From NCBI RefSeq assembly GCF_018603515.1, contig NZ_JACATN010000006.1, positions 248,001 through 312,000 on the forward strand: a DNA stretch of 64,000 nt, in the 5' to 3' direction. A model generated the notes under the pieces. The model was not told where the DNA came from, searched no databases, and saw nothing but the letters and a program-made list of their open reading frames with translations. This stretch comes from Zobellia barbeyronii. Lineage in GTDB: Bacteria > Bacteroidota > Bacteroidia > Flavobacteriales > Flavobacteriaceae. Of this stretch, positions 17,066 through 26,137 are shown in pieces. Within the stretch, counting starts at the first letter, position 1. Every line of letters begins with the position of its first letter. The position numbers and the translations under genes are program-made.

Positions 17066-18766
17066 ATGGACGCAACACAGTGGTTACTATTTATTCTGGT
17101 TATTCAGATTATCCATTTTGCAGGAACTTGGAAGTTATATGTAAAAGCCGGTAGAAAAGCTTGGGAGGCTGCAATACCAGTATACAATGCTATTGTTTTA
17201 ATGCAAATTATCAATCGCCCTAAATGGTGGACGATACTTTTGTTCATTCCAATCATCAACTTATTGATGTTTCCTATCATTTGGATTGAAACCATACGTA
17301 GTTTTGGACGGAATAGCACAGCAGACACATGGTTAGTGATACTTACGTTTGGCTTATACATCTTCTATGTAAATTATGCTTTAGACGTAAAATATATTGA
17401 AGACAGAAGCCTTCAGCCACAAACAGCAACTGGCGAATGGGTAAGTTCAATTGCTTTTGCAGTTATCGCTGCTACACTTGTTCATACGTACTTCATCCAG
17501 CCTTATGTAATTCCGACACCATCGTTAGAACGCACGCTACGTGTTGGGGATTTATTATTTGTTAGTAAATTCAACTATGGTGCAAGAACGCCAATGACTA
17601 CGGTTGCTGCTCCTATGGTTCACGATACGTTACCGGTTATAGGTACAAAATCATATTTAACTAAACCTCAGCTTCCATATTTTAGGTTGCCAGGTTTTAC
17701 AAAAGTTGACCGCAACGATATTGTTGTTTTTAGTTGGCCAGCAGATACGGTTCGTCAGTTTTTTAAAAGAGAAAAAGGAGTAATTAAACCTATCGATAAA
17801 AAATCTAATTACGTAAAACGTTGTGTGGGTATTCCGGGAGATTCATTAGCCGTTATAGATGGTTATGTATATATCAACGGAAAGCAATTAAAACTATCTG
17901 ACAGAGCCAAGCCCCAATACGACTATACACTTTACTCTAGCAAAGGGGTTTCATCTACATTGTTAGAAAAAGTAGATGCTACAGGCTGGACTAGAAAATA
18001 TATTATCAATTCGCTGAACCAACAGCAACTAAACAGCATTCAGAAATACGTTAAGGGTTATAAACAGCGTACAGATGGTAAGTTGGAAGTCTATACCAAG
18101 GAAGGTGGTATACCCGTTTCAGTAGCCCGTAAAAATGCAATTTCTTTAGCTGAAGAAACTGGTCTTTCACGCATTGCTCCCCTTACTGCTGAAATGGCAG
18201 AACAACTTAAAAAAGAACCTTCATTGGACTCCATTGTAAGAATGGTTGATAAAAAAGGGGTAGCTGGTGCAAACATATTTCCTCAAAGCAGGGATTACCC
18301 ATGGAATTACGACCAAATGGGGCCTATTTATATTCCTGAAAAAGGTGCTACTGTGGCATTAAATTTAAAGGTTTTACCGCTTTACAAAAAGATTATACGA
18401 GAGTATGAAGGTAATACCATTAGCGTTGCTGGTAACCAAATAAAAATTAATGGAGAAGTAGCTGATTCATATACATTTAAACAAGATTACTATTGGATGA
18501 TGGGTGATAACCGTGATCACTCCGAAGATAGTAGGGCTTGGGGCTATGTACCGGAAAATCATATTGTAGGTACACCTATATTTATCTGGTTAAGTGTTGA
18601 TAATTTTAACGACGGTATTCTTAGCTGGAGACCTAGATGGGACCGTATTTTCACAACCGTCAATGGCTCAGGAGAACCCGTTTCTTACTTTAAATATTTC
18701 CTAATTGCCTTGGTTGCTTATTTTGTGGGAAGTTGGTTATGGAACAAAAAGAAAGCTAAGGGATAG
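17066..18766 (+). CDS. lepB: Signal peptidase I with an N-terminal multi-helix DUF5684-like domain
   Basis: LepB removes signal peptides at the outer face of the inner membrane. The 566-residue protein opens with several membrane helices (residues 5-105) resembling DUF5684, then an anchor helix at 127-145. The catalytic serine is Ser153 in PTPSLERTL, the general-base lysine is Lys251 in VKRCVGIPGD, and box E is GDNRDHSEDSRAWG at 480-493. A large insertion of about 200 residues lies between the lysine box and box E. One C-terminal helix follows. Such long LepB forms are usual in Flavobacteriaceae. It ends the parA-lepB block and is followed, after 43 bp, by moeA. Confidence 0.92.
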   Translation: MDATQWLLFILVIQIIHFAGTWKLYVKAGRKAWEAAIPVYNAIVLMQIINRPKWWTILLFIPIINLLMFPIIWIETIRSFGRNSTADTWLVILTFGLYIFYVNYALDVKYIEDRSLQPQTATGEWVSSIAFAVIAATLVHTYFIQPYVIPTPSLERTLRVGDLLFVSKFNYGARTPMTTVAAPMVHDTLPVIGTKSYLTKPQLPYFRLPGFTKVDRNDIVVFSWPADTVRQFFKREKGVIKPIDKKSNYVKRCVGIPGDSLAVIDGYVYINGKQLKLSDRAKPQYDYTLYSSKGVSSTLLEKVDATGWTRKYIINSLNQQQLNSIQKYVKGYKQRTDGKLEVYTKEGGIPVSVARKNAISLAEETGLSRIAPLTAEMAEQLKKEPSLDSIVRMVDKKGVAGANIFPQSRDYPWNYDQMGPIYIPEKGATVALNLKVLPLYKKIIREYEGNTISVAGNQIKINGEVADSYTFKQDYYWMMGDNRDHSEDSRAWGYVPENHIVGTPIFIWLSVDNFNDGILSWRPRWDRIFTTVNGSGEPVSYFKYFLIALVAYFVGSWLWNKKKAKG

Positions 18767-18809
18767 TATTTCTTTTTACGATTGCCTTATCTAAATATCA
18801 GATTATAGG
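18767..18809. other. Left junction of an inferred ~19-kb inversion
   Basis: This 43-bp gap separates lepB from moeA, two genes of unrelated operons on the same strand. If the block from here to about 37930 is reversed, lepB would be followed by wbqC and moeA would join the molybdenum-cofactor operon. The AT-rich stretch 18767-18784 matches 37908-37925 at 15 of 18 positions, but in the same orientation, so it does not itself explain an inversion. Confidence 0.4.
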
Positions 18810-20000
18810 ATGATAACCTTTGAAAATGCTTTTGAACACGTATTACAACATACGTTGGACCTTGGAGATGAAACCGTAGCGCTTTTAAACAGCACCGGTA
18901 GAGTTCTAAGTGAAGATATTAAAGCAGATAGGGATTTTCCGCCGTTTAATCGCTCTACCAAAGATGGTATTGTCATTGCATTCTCGGCAATTGAAAAGGG
19001 AATTACTCGTTTTAAGGTGGAGGGTGTTCTAAGTGCAGGCATGCCTCAGCAAAAACTTTCAACGCATAATAATTGTCTTGAGATTATGACAGGTGCCGTT
19101 CTTCCTGAACAGGCAGATACTATTGTCATGTACGAAGAAACTGAAATTAAAAATGGTTGGGCTTCGATTATAAAAACGCCTAAAAAAGGACAAAATATAC
19201 ATCGCCAAGGTACAGATGAAAAAAAAGGCGCCATCCTTCTAAAAAAAGGAACGGAAATTACTGCTGCGGTTATTGGCGTATTGGCTTCTGTTGGAAAAAA
19301 GGATGTCCTTGTAAAAACACTTCCTAAAATTTGTGTGGTCTCCACCGGAAACGAACTTGTAGAAATACATGAAACCCCACTACCCCATCAGATTCGAAAA
19401 TCCAACTCTCTTTCACTTGCATCTGCTCTCGAAAAAGTAAAAATCACTCCTACCCTTTTACATATAGCAGATGACAAGTCAATTATTGAAAAAGAACTTG
19501 AACAGGCTCTGTCAAAATTTGATGTACTGATGCTTAGTGGTGGCGTATCTAAAGGAAAGTTCGATTTCATTCCCGATGCCTTAAATAATTTAGGTATTGA
19601 GAAAGTTTTTCACCGTGTGGCACAACGCCCCGGAAAACCTTTCTGGTTTGGGGTACAAAAGAGAAAACAGAAAGTAGTATTCTCTTTCCCCGGAAACCCT
19701 GTTTCTACTTTTGCCAATTACCATGTGTACTTTTTACCATGGTTAAAAAAATCGCTTAGTGTAGAAAACAAAAAACAGTCTGTTATTTTAGACGAGCCTA
19801 TACAACCTCACCCATCATTAACGCTGTTTGCCCAAGTTACTACGCAACTCCATGAAGGCAAATTCATTGCAAAAACACTAAAAGGCAATGGTTCCGGTGA
19901 TTTAGTCAGTTTAGCCCTTGCAGACGGGTTTATTCGTGTTCCACAAGGCGACAAAGAAATACCTTCAGGAACTATTTTAGACTTTATTGAGGCTTCTTAA
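18810..20000 (+). CDS. moeA: Molybdopterin molybdotransferase
   Basis: MoeA inserts molybdate into adenylated molybdopterin. The 396-residue protein shows the family landmarks FPPFNRSTKDGIVI (residues about 47-60), EIMTGAVLPEQADTIVMYEE, the MPT-binding CVVSTGNELV near 177 and LSGGVSKGKFDF (about 247-258), and a PGKPFWFG plus FSFPGNPVST stretch. The active-site aspartates of the family are present in SKGKFD. It stands alone on the plus strand, while moaD, moaC, mobA and a moeB-like gene lie 18 kb away on the minus strand. This separation is part of the evidence for an inversion. Confidence 0.93.
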   Translation: MITFENAFEHVLQHTLDLGDETVALLNSTGRVLSEDIKADRDFPPFNRSTKDGIVIAFSAIEKGITRFKVEGVLSAGMPQQKLSTHNNCLEIMTGAVLPEQADTIVMYEETEIKNGWASIIKTPKKGQNIHRQGTDEKKGAILLKKGTEITAAVIGVLASVGKKDVLVKTLPKICVVSTGNELVEIHETPLPHQIRKSNSLSLASALEKVKITPTLLHIADDKSIIEKELEQALSKFDVLMLSGGVSKGKFDFIPDALNNLGIEKVFHRVAQRPGKPFWFGVQKRKQKVVFSFPGNPVSTFANYHVYFLPWLKKSLSVENKKQSVILDEPIQPHPSLTLFAQVTTQLHEGKFIAKTLKGNGSGDLVSLALADGFIRVPQGDKEIPSGTILDFIEAS

Positions 20001-20028
20001 CTCCCTGTACTTAACAAATTCTATATTT

Positions 20029-21099
20029 TTAAAGCGGATATTTCTCGTGATACCCCACCATTAATTCTACAATCTTACCGTAACTTTTAATACCGTCTTT
20101 TTGCTGATTGGCTTTCAAAAAAGTACTAAAAATAGATTTGAAAATGGGTTCAAAAGGATTTACAAATTCTAGGTTATGCTCATAAAGCTCCCTGTAATTC
20201 TCCTGTACCCCAACATTTACTTTAGCATACAATTCATCAAATTTCTCCTTATCTGAACGGCGTATAGCACTCAAGCAATGGCTGAGTGCATACGCAGATG
20301 CCGAATACTGAAAATAATGGTCTTCATTTTTCATGGTAACTAAATACCCTATAAAATTAGTTTCATTCTCCTTTGAATATCCCACTTGGTGTCCTACCTC
20401 ATGTCCACTTACCACAGGAAACCTGAACTCCGGAGTAAGCGCATTTACCTGAGCCTCGTTCGTAAACGGATTCAAATAACCACCTATCCCCATATAACTG
20501 GCCAACGTACTGAACATGGACTTCTTTAAACTACGATGACTATACTTTAAAAACGGAAGTTGTTTTTGCAACTGCTTATAACCATCCACAGTCTTATCAA
20601 AGATTTCGTTGCGGCTATACGGTACTTGTACTCTTTTTGTACTGTCTGAAGTAAGTTCAAATTGAAGCTGGTTTGTTTTTACAATTAACCTTTCGGCTAA
20701 ATCAATTACCTCACTAGTTTGCACACTATCACGAATAGCAAAGTTTTCGGCAATTGGTTGTCGGTAATAATTCAAGCCCCATACCAAATTGAAAGTGAAG
20801 TAAAAAACCGAGAGCACCACCACTACATTCCGTAAAAACTGAAAAGGAAACTTTCTAATTTTCAATCGGTTTACATAGAGATATCTAATGCCGAGCACAA
20901 TAAGTAGCACATACATAACTTCGCCTACAGAAAAAGGAACCCACCCAAAGAGAATCCTAAAAAACTGACTTATTACAGGGTAAATACCATTGCTGTAATA
21001 AGTCTCCACAACCTCTGGGTTACCACCTAACCATGCTACCAAAAGAATTTGAGGGAGCAAACTTAAAGCGATACCGTTTCTTAATCTATTTTTCAACAA
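20029..21099 (-). CDS. DUF3810 membrane protein with HEVGH metalloprotease-like motif
   Basis: The 356-residue protein has a membrane segment at the N-terminus and two more within the first 110 residues, then a soluble part. It contains SGHEVGHQVGYSKENETNF near residue 225, an HExxH-type zinc site followed by a glutamate that could be the third ligand. DUF3810 is widespread in Bacteroidota and Firmicutes; a peptidase activity is likely from the motif but unproven. The only usable starts are TTG codons (21099 or 21096), because an in-frame stop lies just upstream and no ATG precedes the membrane segment. It is convergent with moeA and divergent from pepD. Confidence 0.8.
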   Translation of the reverse strand: MLKNRLRNGIALSLLPQILLVAWLGGNPEVVETYYSNGIYPVISQFFRILFGWVPFSVGEVMYVLLIVLGIRYLYVNRLKIRKFPFQFLRNVVVVLSVFYFTFNLVWGLNYYRQPIAENFAIRDSVQTSEVIDLAERLIVKTNQLQFELTSDSTKRVQVPYSRNEIFDKTVDGYKQLQKQLPFLKYSHRSLKKSMFSTLASYMGIGGYLNPFTNEAQVNALTPEFRFPVVSGHEVGHQVGYSKENETNFIGYLVTMKNEDHYFQYSASAYALSHCLSAIRRSDKEKFDELYAKVNVGVQENYRELYEHNLEFVNPFEPIFKSIFSTFLKANQQKDGIKSYGKIVELMVGYHEKYPL

Positions 21100-21216
21100 C
21101 CTGTTTTTAATATTGAAATCATCTCATCCTAATTCTGAAAAATTTCAGCAATATTTACATGACCTATATAAAGCCAAAATTAACCAAATATCATCCATAC
21201 CAATTTTTGACTGCGT

Positions 21217-21224
21217 ATTTTTGC
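21217..21224 (+). promoter_or_regulatory. Candidate -7 promoter box for pepD
   Basis: TATTTTTG matches TAnnTTTG exactly, 16 bp upstream of the pepD start codon. The nearest TTTG (21207-21210) is too close to serve as a -33 element. Confidence 0.42.
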
Positions 21225-21240
21225 AAAAATATAACATCAC

Positions 21241-22701
21241 ATGAACGAAGCTATAAGAGAATTACAACCCAAGGAGGTCTGGAATAAATTTGCAGACCTT
21301 AATGCAGTACCACGTCCATCAAAGAAAGAAGAGCGTGTAATACAATTTATGCTAGACTTTGGTGAGTCACTTGGTCTTGAAACTTTTAAAGATGCGGTAG
21401 GCAATGTTATTATAAGAAAACCTGCTAGTAAGGGTATGGAAAATAGAGTTACCGTAACCTTGCAATCGCATTTGGATATGGTACATCAAAAAAATAACGA
21501 TACCGTATTTGACTTTGACAAACAGGGTATTGAAATGTTTGTACAAGGCGACTGGGTTAAAGCTAAGGGCACTACTCTTGGTGCCGATAACGGTATGGGA
21601 GTAGCTGCTATAATGGCATTACTGCAGAGCACAGAAATTACACACCCTCCATTAGAAGCTCTTTTTACCATTGATGAAGAAACAGGGATGACCGGTGCCA
21701 TGGGTCTTGAAGGTGATATTTTACAAGGTGAGATATTATTGAACCTAGATACCGAGGAAGATGATGAGCTTGATATTGGTTGTGCAGGTGGAATTGATAT
21801 TACCGCAACCAGAAAGTACAAGGAAAAATCAGTGCCCAGCGATACGGTAGCTTACCAAATTACGGTTAACGGATTATGTGGAGGTCATAGTGGTATTGAG
21901 ATTCATAAAGGTCTTGGTAATGCAAACAAAATCATGAACCGTTTTCTTTATGGGGCCTCTAACTCATTTATGCTCCGTATTGCGGAGATAGATGGAGGTA
22001 GCCTTAGAAATGCCATTCCCCGAGAGAGTGTAGCTAAGGTTGTTATTCTCAAAACGCAAAGCGATGAGTTTGAAAAGACTCTAAAAGAATATGAGTCTAC
22101 TATAAAAAAAGAACTAAACGTTTTAGAGCCTAACCTTAAAGTCTCTTTTGAGTCTATAAAGTTACCAAAGGGCGTTATGGGCAAGAAAGCACAGACACGT
22201 TTGCTACAGGGAATTTATGCTGCTCACAATGGAGTTTATGCTATGAGTGCTGCTATTCCTGATTTAGTAGAAACTTCTAATAATGTGGCACGTGTTCTTG
22301 TAAAGAACGGAAAGGCAAAAATAGGATGCTTAACGAGGTCTTCTGTAGACTCTGCAAAGATGGACTTGGCAAATGCCTTAAAATCGACTTTTGAATTGGC
22401 TAGTTTTAATGTTGAATTCAGTGGAACTTACCCTGGATGGACACCAAATGCTGATTCCAAAATATTAAAAGTAGCTGAAGCAAAATATAAAGCGCTTTTT
22501 GGCGAAAAACCAAAAGTGGCCGCTTGCCACGCCGGATTGGAATGTGGTATTCTAGGTCAAAACTATCCTGAGATGGATATGATAAGCTTTGGTCCAACAA
22601 TTTTGGGAGCTCACTCTCCCGATGAACGCGTTTGTATTTCTTCAACACAGAAATTTTGGAAGTTTCTGTTGAATATTTTAGAAGACATTCCTAAAAAGTA
22701 A
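21241..22701 (+). CDS. pepD: Aminoacyl-histidine dipeptidase (PepD, M20C)
   Basis: PepD is a cytoplasmic zinc dipeptidase that splits Xaa-His dipeptides such as carnosine. The 486-residue protein matches the family length and shows the zinc-site motifs VTLQSHLDMVHQKN (about 70-83), TLGADNGMGVAA (about 116-127) and FTIDEETGMTGAMGL (about 143-157). The lid domain contains LCGGHSGIEIHKG, and the C-terminal ligands lie in ACHAGLECGIL and SFGPTILGAHSPDERV. It is transcribed alone and ends 5 bp before a strong bidirectional terminator. Confidence 0.93.
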   Translation: MNEAIRELQPKEVWNKFADLNAVPRPSKKEERVIQFMLDFGESLGLETFKDAVGNVIIRKPASKGMENRVTVTLQSHLDMVHQKNNDTVFDFDKQGIEMFVQGDWVKAKGTTLGADNGMGVAAIMALLQSTEITHPPLEALFTIDEETGMTGAMGLEGDILQGEILLNLDTEEDDELDIGCAGGIDITATRKYKEKSVPSDTVAYQITVNGLCGGHSGIEIHKGLGNANKIMNRFLYGASNSFMLRIAEIDGGSLRNAIPRESVAKVVILKTQSDEFEKTLKEYESTIKKELNVLEPNLKVSFESIKLPKGVMGKKAQTRLLQGIYAAHNGVYAMSAAIPDLVETSNNVARVLVKNGKAKIGCLTRSSVDSAKMDLANALKSTFELASFNVEFSGTYPGWTPNADSKILKVAEAKYKALFGEKPKVAACHAGLECGILGQNYPEMDMISFGPTILGAHSPDERVCISSTQKFWKFLLNILEDIPKK

Positions 22702-22706
22702 AACAT

Positions 22707-22743
22707 AAAAAAAGGGTTTGCCGTAACGGCAAACCCTTTTTTT
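22707..22743. terminator. Bidirectional Rho-independent terminator
   Basis: A perfect 17-bp stem (22707-22723 with 22727-22743) encloses a 3-nt TAA loop; the core is GGGTTTGCCG/CGGCAAACCC flanked by A7 and T7 tracts. It sits between convergent pepD and the DUF805 gene and can end both. Confidence 0.9.
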
Positions 22744-22761
22744 ATTATATTTTGATTCAGA

Positions 22762-23118
22762 CTAAACCTTCTGCAAGCTTGCCTCTTCTTCTATTTTTGG
22801 GTTAGCACCATATTGGTTTTCTCCTTGTTCGCTATCTGTACAAGCTAAAATAAGGTTATAAATAGGCACAAGTAAAAACCATCCACTTTTACCAACATCA
22901 TGCATTCTTCTTACACCTACGGCAATACCAGGTATTAAAACTCCTAAAGAATATATTAAAGCTAGAAAAACAAGCGCAGGAACATCAACAACAAAGGCTA
23001 TAATTTGTAATCCATAGGAAATCAATATATTAAATAAGAAAAACATCCAATATTCTTTTCTTCTGGCACGACCTTCAAAGCCTGCATAGTTCTGTAAAAC
23101 TTTTAAATACCAATTCAT
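22762..23118 (-). CDS. DUF805 small membrane protein
   Basis: The 118-residue protein begins MNWYLKVLQNYAGFEGRARRKEYW, the characteristic DUF805 N-terminus, so the ATG at 23118 is preferred over an ATG eight codons further out at 23142. Three or four hydrophobic segments follow, with the conserved VGVRRMHDVGKSGWF before the last. DUF805 proteins (YhaH type) are inner-membrane proteins without an established function. The gene is single, ends at the shared terminator with pepD, and has no evident functional partner. Confidence 0.85.
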   Translation of the reverse strand: MNWYLKVLQNYAGFEGRARRKEYWMFFLFNILISYGLQIIAFVVDVPALVFLALIYSLGVLIPGIAVGVRRMHDVGKSGWFLLVPIYNLILACTDSEQGENQYGANPKIEEEASLQKV

Positions 23119-23260
23119 AGGTTTAAGATTTAGGGTTATCACAATTTATGAATGGTACAAACGGATATCTTTACGAAGTATTATGAATTTTTAGATGAAC
23201 TGCACGAAAAATACACAAAATAGATTATCGGCAGAATTCTACTATAGCTTAGGTAGTTTT

Positions 23261-24298
23261 TTAGTTTTTCTCCTTCATTTCATCCCGGACCATTTGTCCT
23301 GACTGCGTAACCTGACTTATAGGCCATCCACCTAAACCACTTGCTCCGGGTTTAAGAGCGGCTGAGTTCTCTTCTTTATCGGCAACGGACCAATTGCACC
23401 ATGAAATAGCGTTTGCGTCTAAAAACGCCCACCACTCCTCTACCGACGCAATATCTATAACACCGTCACCCGTATATTCCGTTACTCCGTATTCGGTTAC
23501 AAACAATGGCACATCATTATCTAAAGCCGTTTGCGCGGCATTACGTAACTCTTCTTTGTGGGTTGATGCGTAATAATGTAATGTGTACATAATATTAGAA
23601 TCAGCTAACTTATTCCCTATAACTTCCGATACGCCTTGAGACCAGTTACGAGTACCACACACCACTATATTATTAGAGTCGTACTTTCTTATTTCAGCCA
23701 CAACCGCTTCGTGATAAGGCTTTAGCACGGCCTCCCAAGAAACATCTAAAGGCTCATTATACGTCTCATAAATAATATTGGGGTAGTCTCCGTATTTCTC
23801 AGCGACTTCTGCAAAAAACGCTTTAGCCTCCTCAACATGCTCTTCTGCGTGATGGCTGTGCCAATCCACCAAAACATAAATACCTTCTTCAATTGCAGCA
23901 TCAATTACCTCAAATACTTTTGCTTTTTCAGTAACTGCATTAGTAAGGTACCCTCCATCATCCTCAACACCCATTGAAGCACGAATAATATTTATATTCC
24001 AATCTTCCTGTAACCATTTCACGGTTTCTTTGGTATAAAACTCGCCCATCCACTGGCTCCAGAATAAAGACATACCTCGCAATTGCACAGGGTCTCCATC
24101 TTCATCAACCATATTTTTTCCATCAACACGCAACTGTCCGTATTCTTCCACAGCAGTATTAGCTATTATTTCTGGAGTCTCACTTTCTTCCTTTTGAACT
24201 TCTAGGATTTCCTCTGTCTCAAGAACGGCATCCGTTTTTGAGCTACATCCAAAAAAAACAATAAAAATGAGTGAAAAAATAAGTTTTACTAGTTTCAT
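23261..24298 (-). CDS. Glycoside hydrolase family 5 (cellulase-type) lipoprotein
   Basis: The 345-residue protein starts with a lipoprotein signal peptide (lipobox FFGC, Cys18), an acidic linker to about residue 48, and then a GH5 catalytic domain. The acid/base is Glu182 in YETYNEP and the nucleophile Glu269 in VTEYG; WHSHH and SWCNWSVADKEE are typical of the GH5_2 endoglucanase group. It probably cleaves beta-1,4-glucan or related glycans at the cell surface. No polysaccharide-utilisation genes such as susC/susD are beside it, so the natural substrate is unclear. It is a single gene upstream of a region with no visible terminator. Confidence 0.88.
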   Translation of the reverse strand: MKLVKLIFSLIFIVFFGCSSKTDAVLETEEILEVQKEESETPEIIANTAVEEYGQLRVDGKNMVDEDGDPVQLRGMSLFWSQWMGEFYTKETVKWLQEDWNINIIRASMGVEDDGGYLTNAVTEKAKVFEVIDAAIEEGIYVLVDWHSHHAEEHVEEAKAFFAEVAEKYGDYPNIIYETYNEPLDVSWEAVLKPYHEAVVAEIRKYDSNNIVVCGTRNWSQGVSEVIGNKLADSNIMYTLHYYASTHKEELRNAAQTALDNDVPLFVTEYGVTEYTGDGVIDIASVEEWWAFLDANAISWCNWSVADKEENSAALKPGASGLGGWPISQVTQSGQMVRDEMKEKN

Positions 24299-24384
24299 AT
24301 TTCTACGTTTTATGAATTATTTCCGCAATAGGCATCCATACAATTCTTTCAATATAATCATATATTTTTAAAACTATTGGGCAC

Positions 24385-24409
24385 AAAAAAACCCGCAAGA
24401 AGCGGGTTT
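24385..24409 (-). terminator. Rho-independent terminator after the cyclophilin-FKBP gene
   Basis: On the minus strand AAACCCGC and GCGGGTTT form an 8-bp stem with a 5-nt loop, followed by a run of seven T. It is about 20 bp downstream of the minus-strand immunophilin gene stop. Confidence 0.75.
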
Positions 24410-24429
24410 ATATTTTATTAGGTGATTTT

Positions 24430-25542
24430 TTACTCGACCTCTCCTGTAATTTCAAGATCAAATACTAAATCTGCACTAGGTGGTATTGGACCAGTACCTT
24501 GAGGACCGTAACCTAAATGCGAAGGAATAAAGATTCTTGCTTTATCACCAATTTTCATATTTAAAAGACCTTCTTTAAAACCAGCAATTAAGCTAGCGTC
24601 TGGGCTATACACCATTGGTAATGGGTCATAACCGCCACCTTGTTTTCTTCTGTCATCAAATTTGTTGTATTTAGTAGCAATATCTTCATAGTTACTATCA
24701 AACAAAGTTCCATCTTCTAAATATCCCGCATAGTAAACAAGTACTTGACCACCAATAGTTGGCTTTTCTCCGCTACCTTCTTTTAACGTTAAGATTTTAA
24801 GGCCACTAGGTAATTCTTTGGCTTTTTGCTTCTCACCTTCAAGTGCTGCTACAAAGTCAGTTTTCATTTTTTCAAAAGCTGCTATCTTTGCTTCTTCTTC
24901 AGCAAAATAATCGGTCATAACCTGTACAGCATCAAATTTCTTAGCTGCTTTACCATTACGAACAATCTCTACACTGTTCATAACAACATCTACAAGAGGC
25001 TTATCTTGTGAAGCTGCATCTTTAGAAGTCTCAGTAGTTGCAATAGAATCTACAACACCTAAGCCTTCTACTACGTGACCAAATACCGTATGTCTTCCAT
25101 TTAAAAACGGAGTTTCTTTATGCGTGATAAAGAACTGACTCCCGTTAGTTGTCGGACCAGAATTAGCCATAGATACGATTCCTTTTTTATCATGCACTAA
25201 AGAATCATTAAACTCATCTTTGAATTTATATCCTGGGTTTCCAGCACCAGTACCTGTTGGATCTCCTCCTTGAATCATAAAATCCTTAATGACCCTATGA
25301 AAAATAAGACCATCATAAAATTTCTTTTCTTTTAGGCTATCAGTAACAAATGGACTATCGCCTTCCGCCAATGAAATAAAGTTAGCCACGGTAACCGGTG
25401 TCTTTTCATATTCCAATTTTATAATAATATCCCCTTTACTGGTATGTATATCTGCAAAAAGGCCATCTCCCAATTCGGAATACTGACTTTTACAACTGGC
25501 TAGCAAAACCACTAGGGTAATTACGTAATAGATTTTTTTCAT
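24430..25542 (-). CDS. Cyclophilin-FKBP dual peptidyl-prolyl isomerase lipoprotein
   Basis: The 370-residue protein has a lipoprotein signal (LLASC, Cys17) and two unrelated prolyl-isomerase domains. Residues about 28-195 are a cyclophilin: [32 protein letters not shown] and [10 protein letters not shown] carry the active-site Arg, Gln and Phe. After a helical linker, residues about 255-370 are an [22 protein letters not shown] and [28 protein letters not shown]. It would assist folding in the periplasm or outer membrane. Fusions of this order have, as I recall, been described in Flavobacterium. It lies 49 bp downstream of gldI in the same direction and may be cotranscribed. Confidence 0.9.
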   Translation of the reverse strand: MKKIYYVITLVVLLASCKSQYSELGDGLFADIHTSKGDIIIKLEYEKTPVTVANFISLAEGDSPFVTDSLKEKKFYDGLIFHRVIKDFMIQGGDPTGTGAGNPGYKFKDEFNDSLVHDKKGIVSMANSGPTTNGSQFFITHKETPFLNGRHTVFGHVVEGLGVVDSIATTETSKDAASQDKPLVDVVMNSVEIVRNGKAAKKFDAVQVMTDYFAEEEAKIAAFEKMKTDFVAALEGEKQKAKELPSGLKILTLKEGSGEKPTIGGQVLVYYAGYLEDGTLFDSNYEDIATKYNKFDDRRKQGGGYDPLPMVYSPDASLIAGFKEGLLNMKIGDKARIFIPSHLGYGPQGTGPIPPSADLVFDLEITGEVE

Positions 25543-25591
25543 GTCTTAATCCTTTGTTTATATTTTACTTTTATTATTTATTAGGTAAGCT

Positions 25592-26137
25592 TTACTCTAC
25601 TAATTCTTGATTTTTTTCAATTTTAAAAACCGATAAAGTAACCTTAAATGGTACGTTTATTCCAATTTTGTCATTATCACCATGATAACCATATCCTAAA
25701 GAAGAAGGAAACAAAAAAGTAGCTGTCTCACCTTCTTTTAACATCTTTACACTATTTCTTAAACCCGGAAATAAATCTTGCTTATCTACCTTATAGGTTA
25801 GCGTACCAATATCATCCATACTATAAATAGTATCGTTCTTTAGGCTAACAATATTATAACTCATTATAACCAAATCATCTGGTTGTGCCGTATAATCTGC
25901 AGACTCATTCTTAACCTCATAAAAAAACCAAGACCCACTGGCGGAATGCGTATACTCGTGCAACGTATCTTTTGCCATCAAATCTTGCAATAATTTCTCT
26001 TCTTTAGCCAAAAGCTCCTTGCTTCTTTTTACCGATTGCCTAAAAAAACTACCGGATTTTACTTCTACGGGCCTTCTTGCTTCTGGTCCCCCACAACCAA
26101 CTAGGGTTATTAAAAAAATAAGACTTAAGATTTTCAT
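25592..26137 (-). CDS. gldI: Gliding-motility-associated FKBP lipoprotein GldI
   Basis: The 181-residue protein has a lipobox (LVGC, Cys15) and a single FKBP-like domain ending LFPSSLGYGYHGDNDKIGINVPFKVTLSVFKI. The N-terminal part (PEARRPVEVKSGSFF, then SVKRSKELLAKEE) is typical of GldI, a lipoprotein needed for gliding motility in Flavobacterium johnsoniae. Its start overlaps the end of the DHH phosphoesterase gene by 4 bp, and the cyclophilin-FKBP gene follows. The presence of gldI implies a flavobacterium with the gliding/type IX secretion apparatus, though other gld genes are not in this window. Confidence 0.87.
   Translation of the reverse strand: MKILSLIFLITLVGCGGPEARRPVEVKSGSFFRQSVKRSKELLAKEEKLLQDLMAKDTLHEYTHSASGSWFFYEVKNESADYTAQPDDLVIMSYNIVSLKNDTIYSMDDIGTLTYKVDKQDLFPGLRNSVKMLKEGETATFLFPSSLGYGYHGDNDKIGINVPFKVTLSVFKIEKNQELVE

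Noticed and set aside
18767-18784. Match to 37908-37925 as recombination sites for the inversion
   Set aside because: The two sequences are in direct, not inverted, orientation and are AT-rich, so they do not explain an inversion by homologous recombination.
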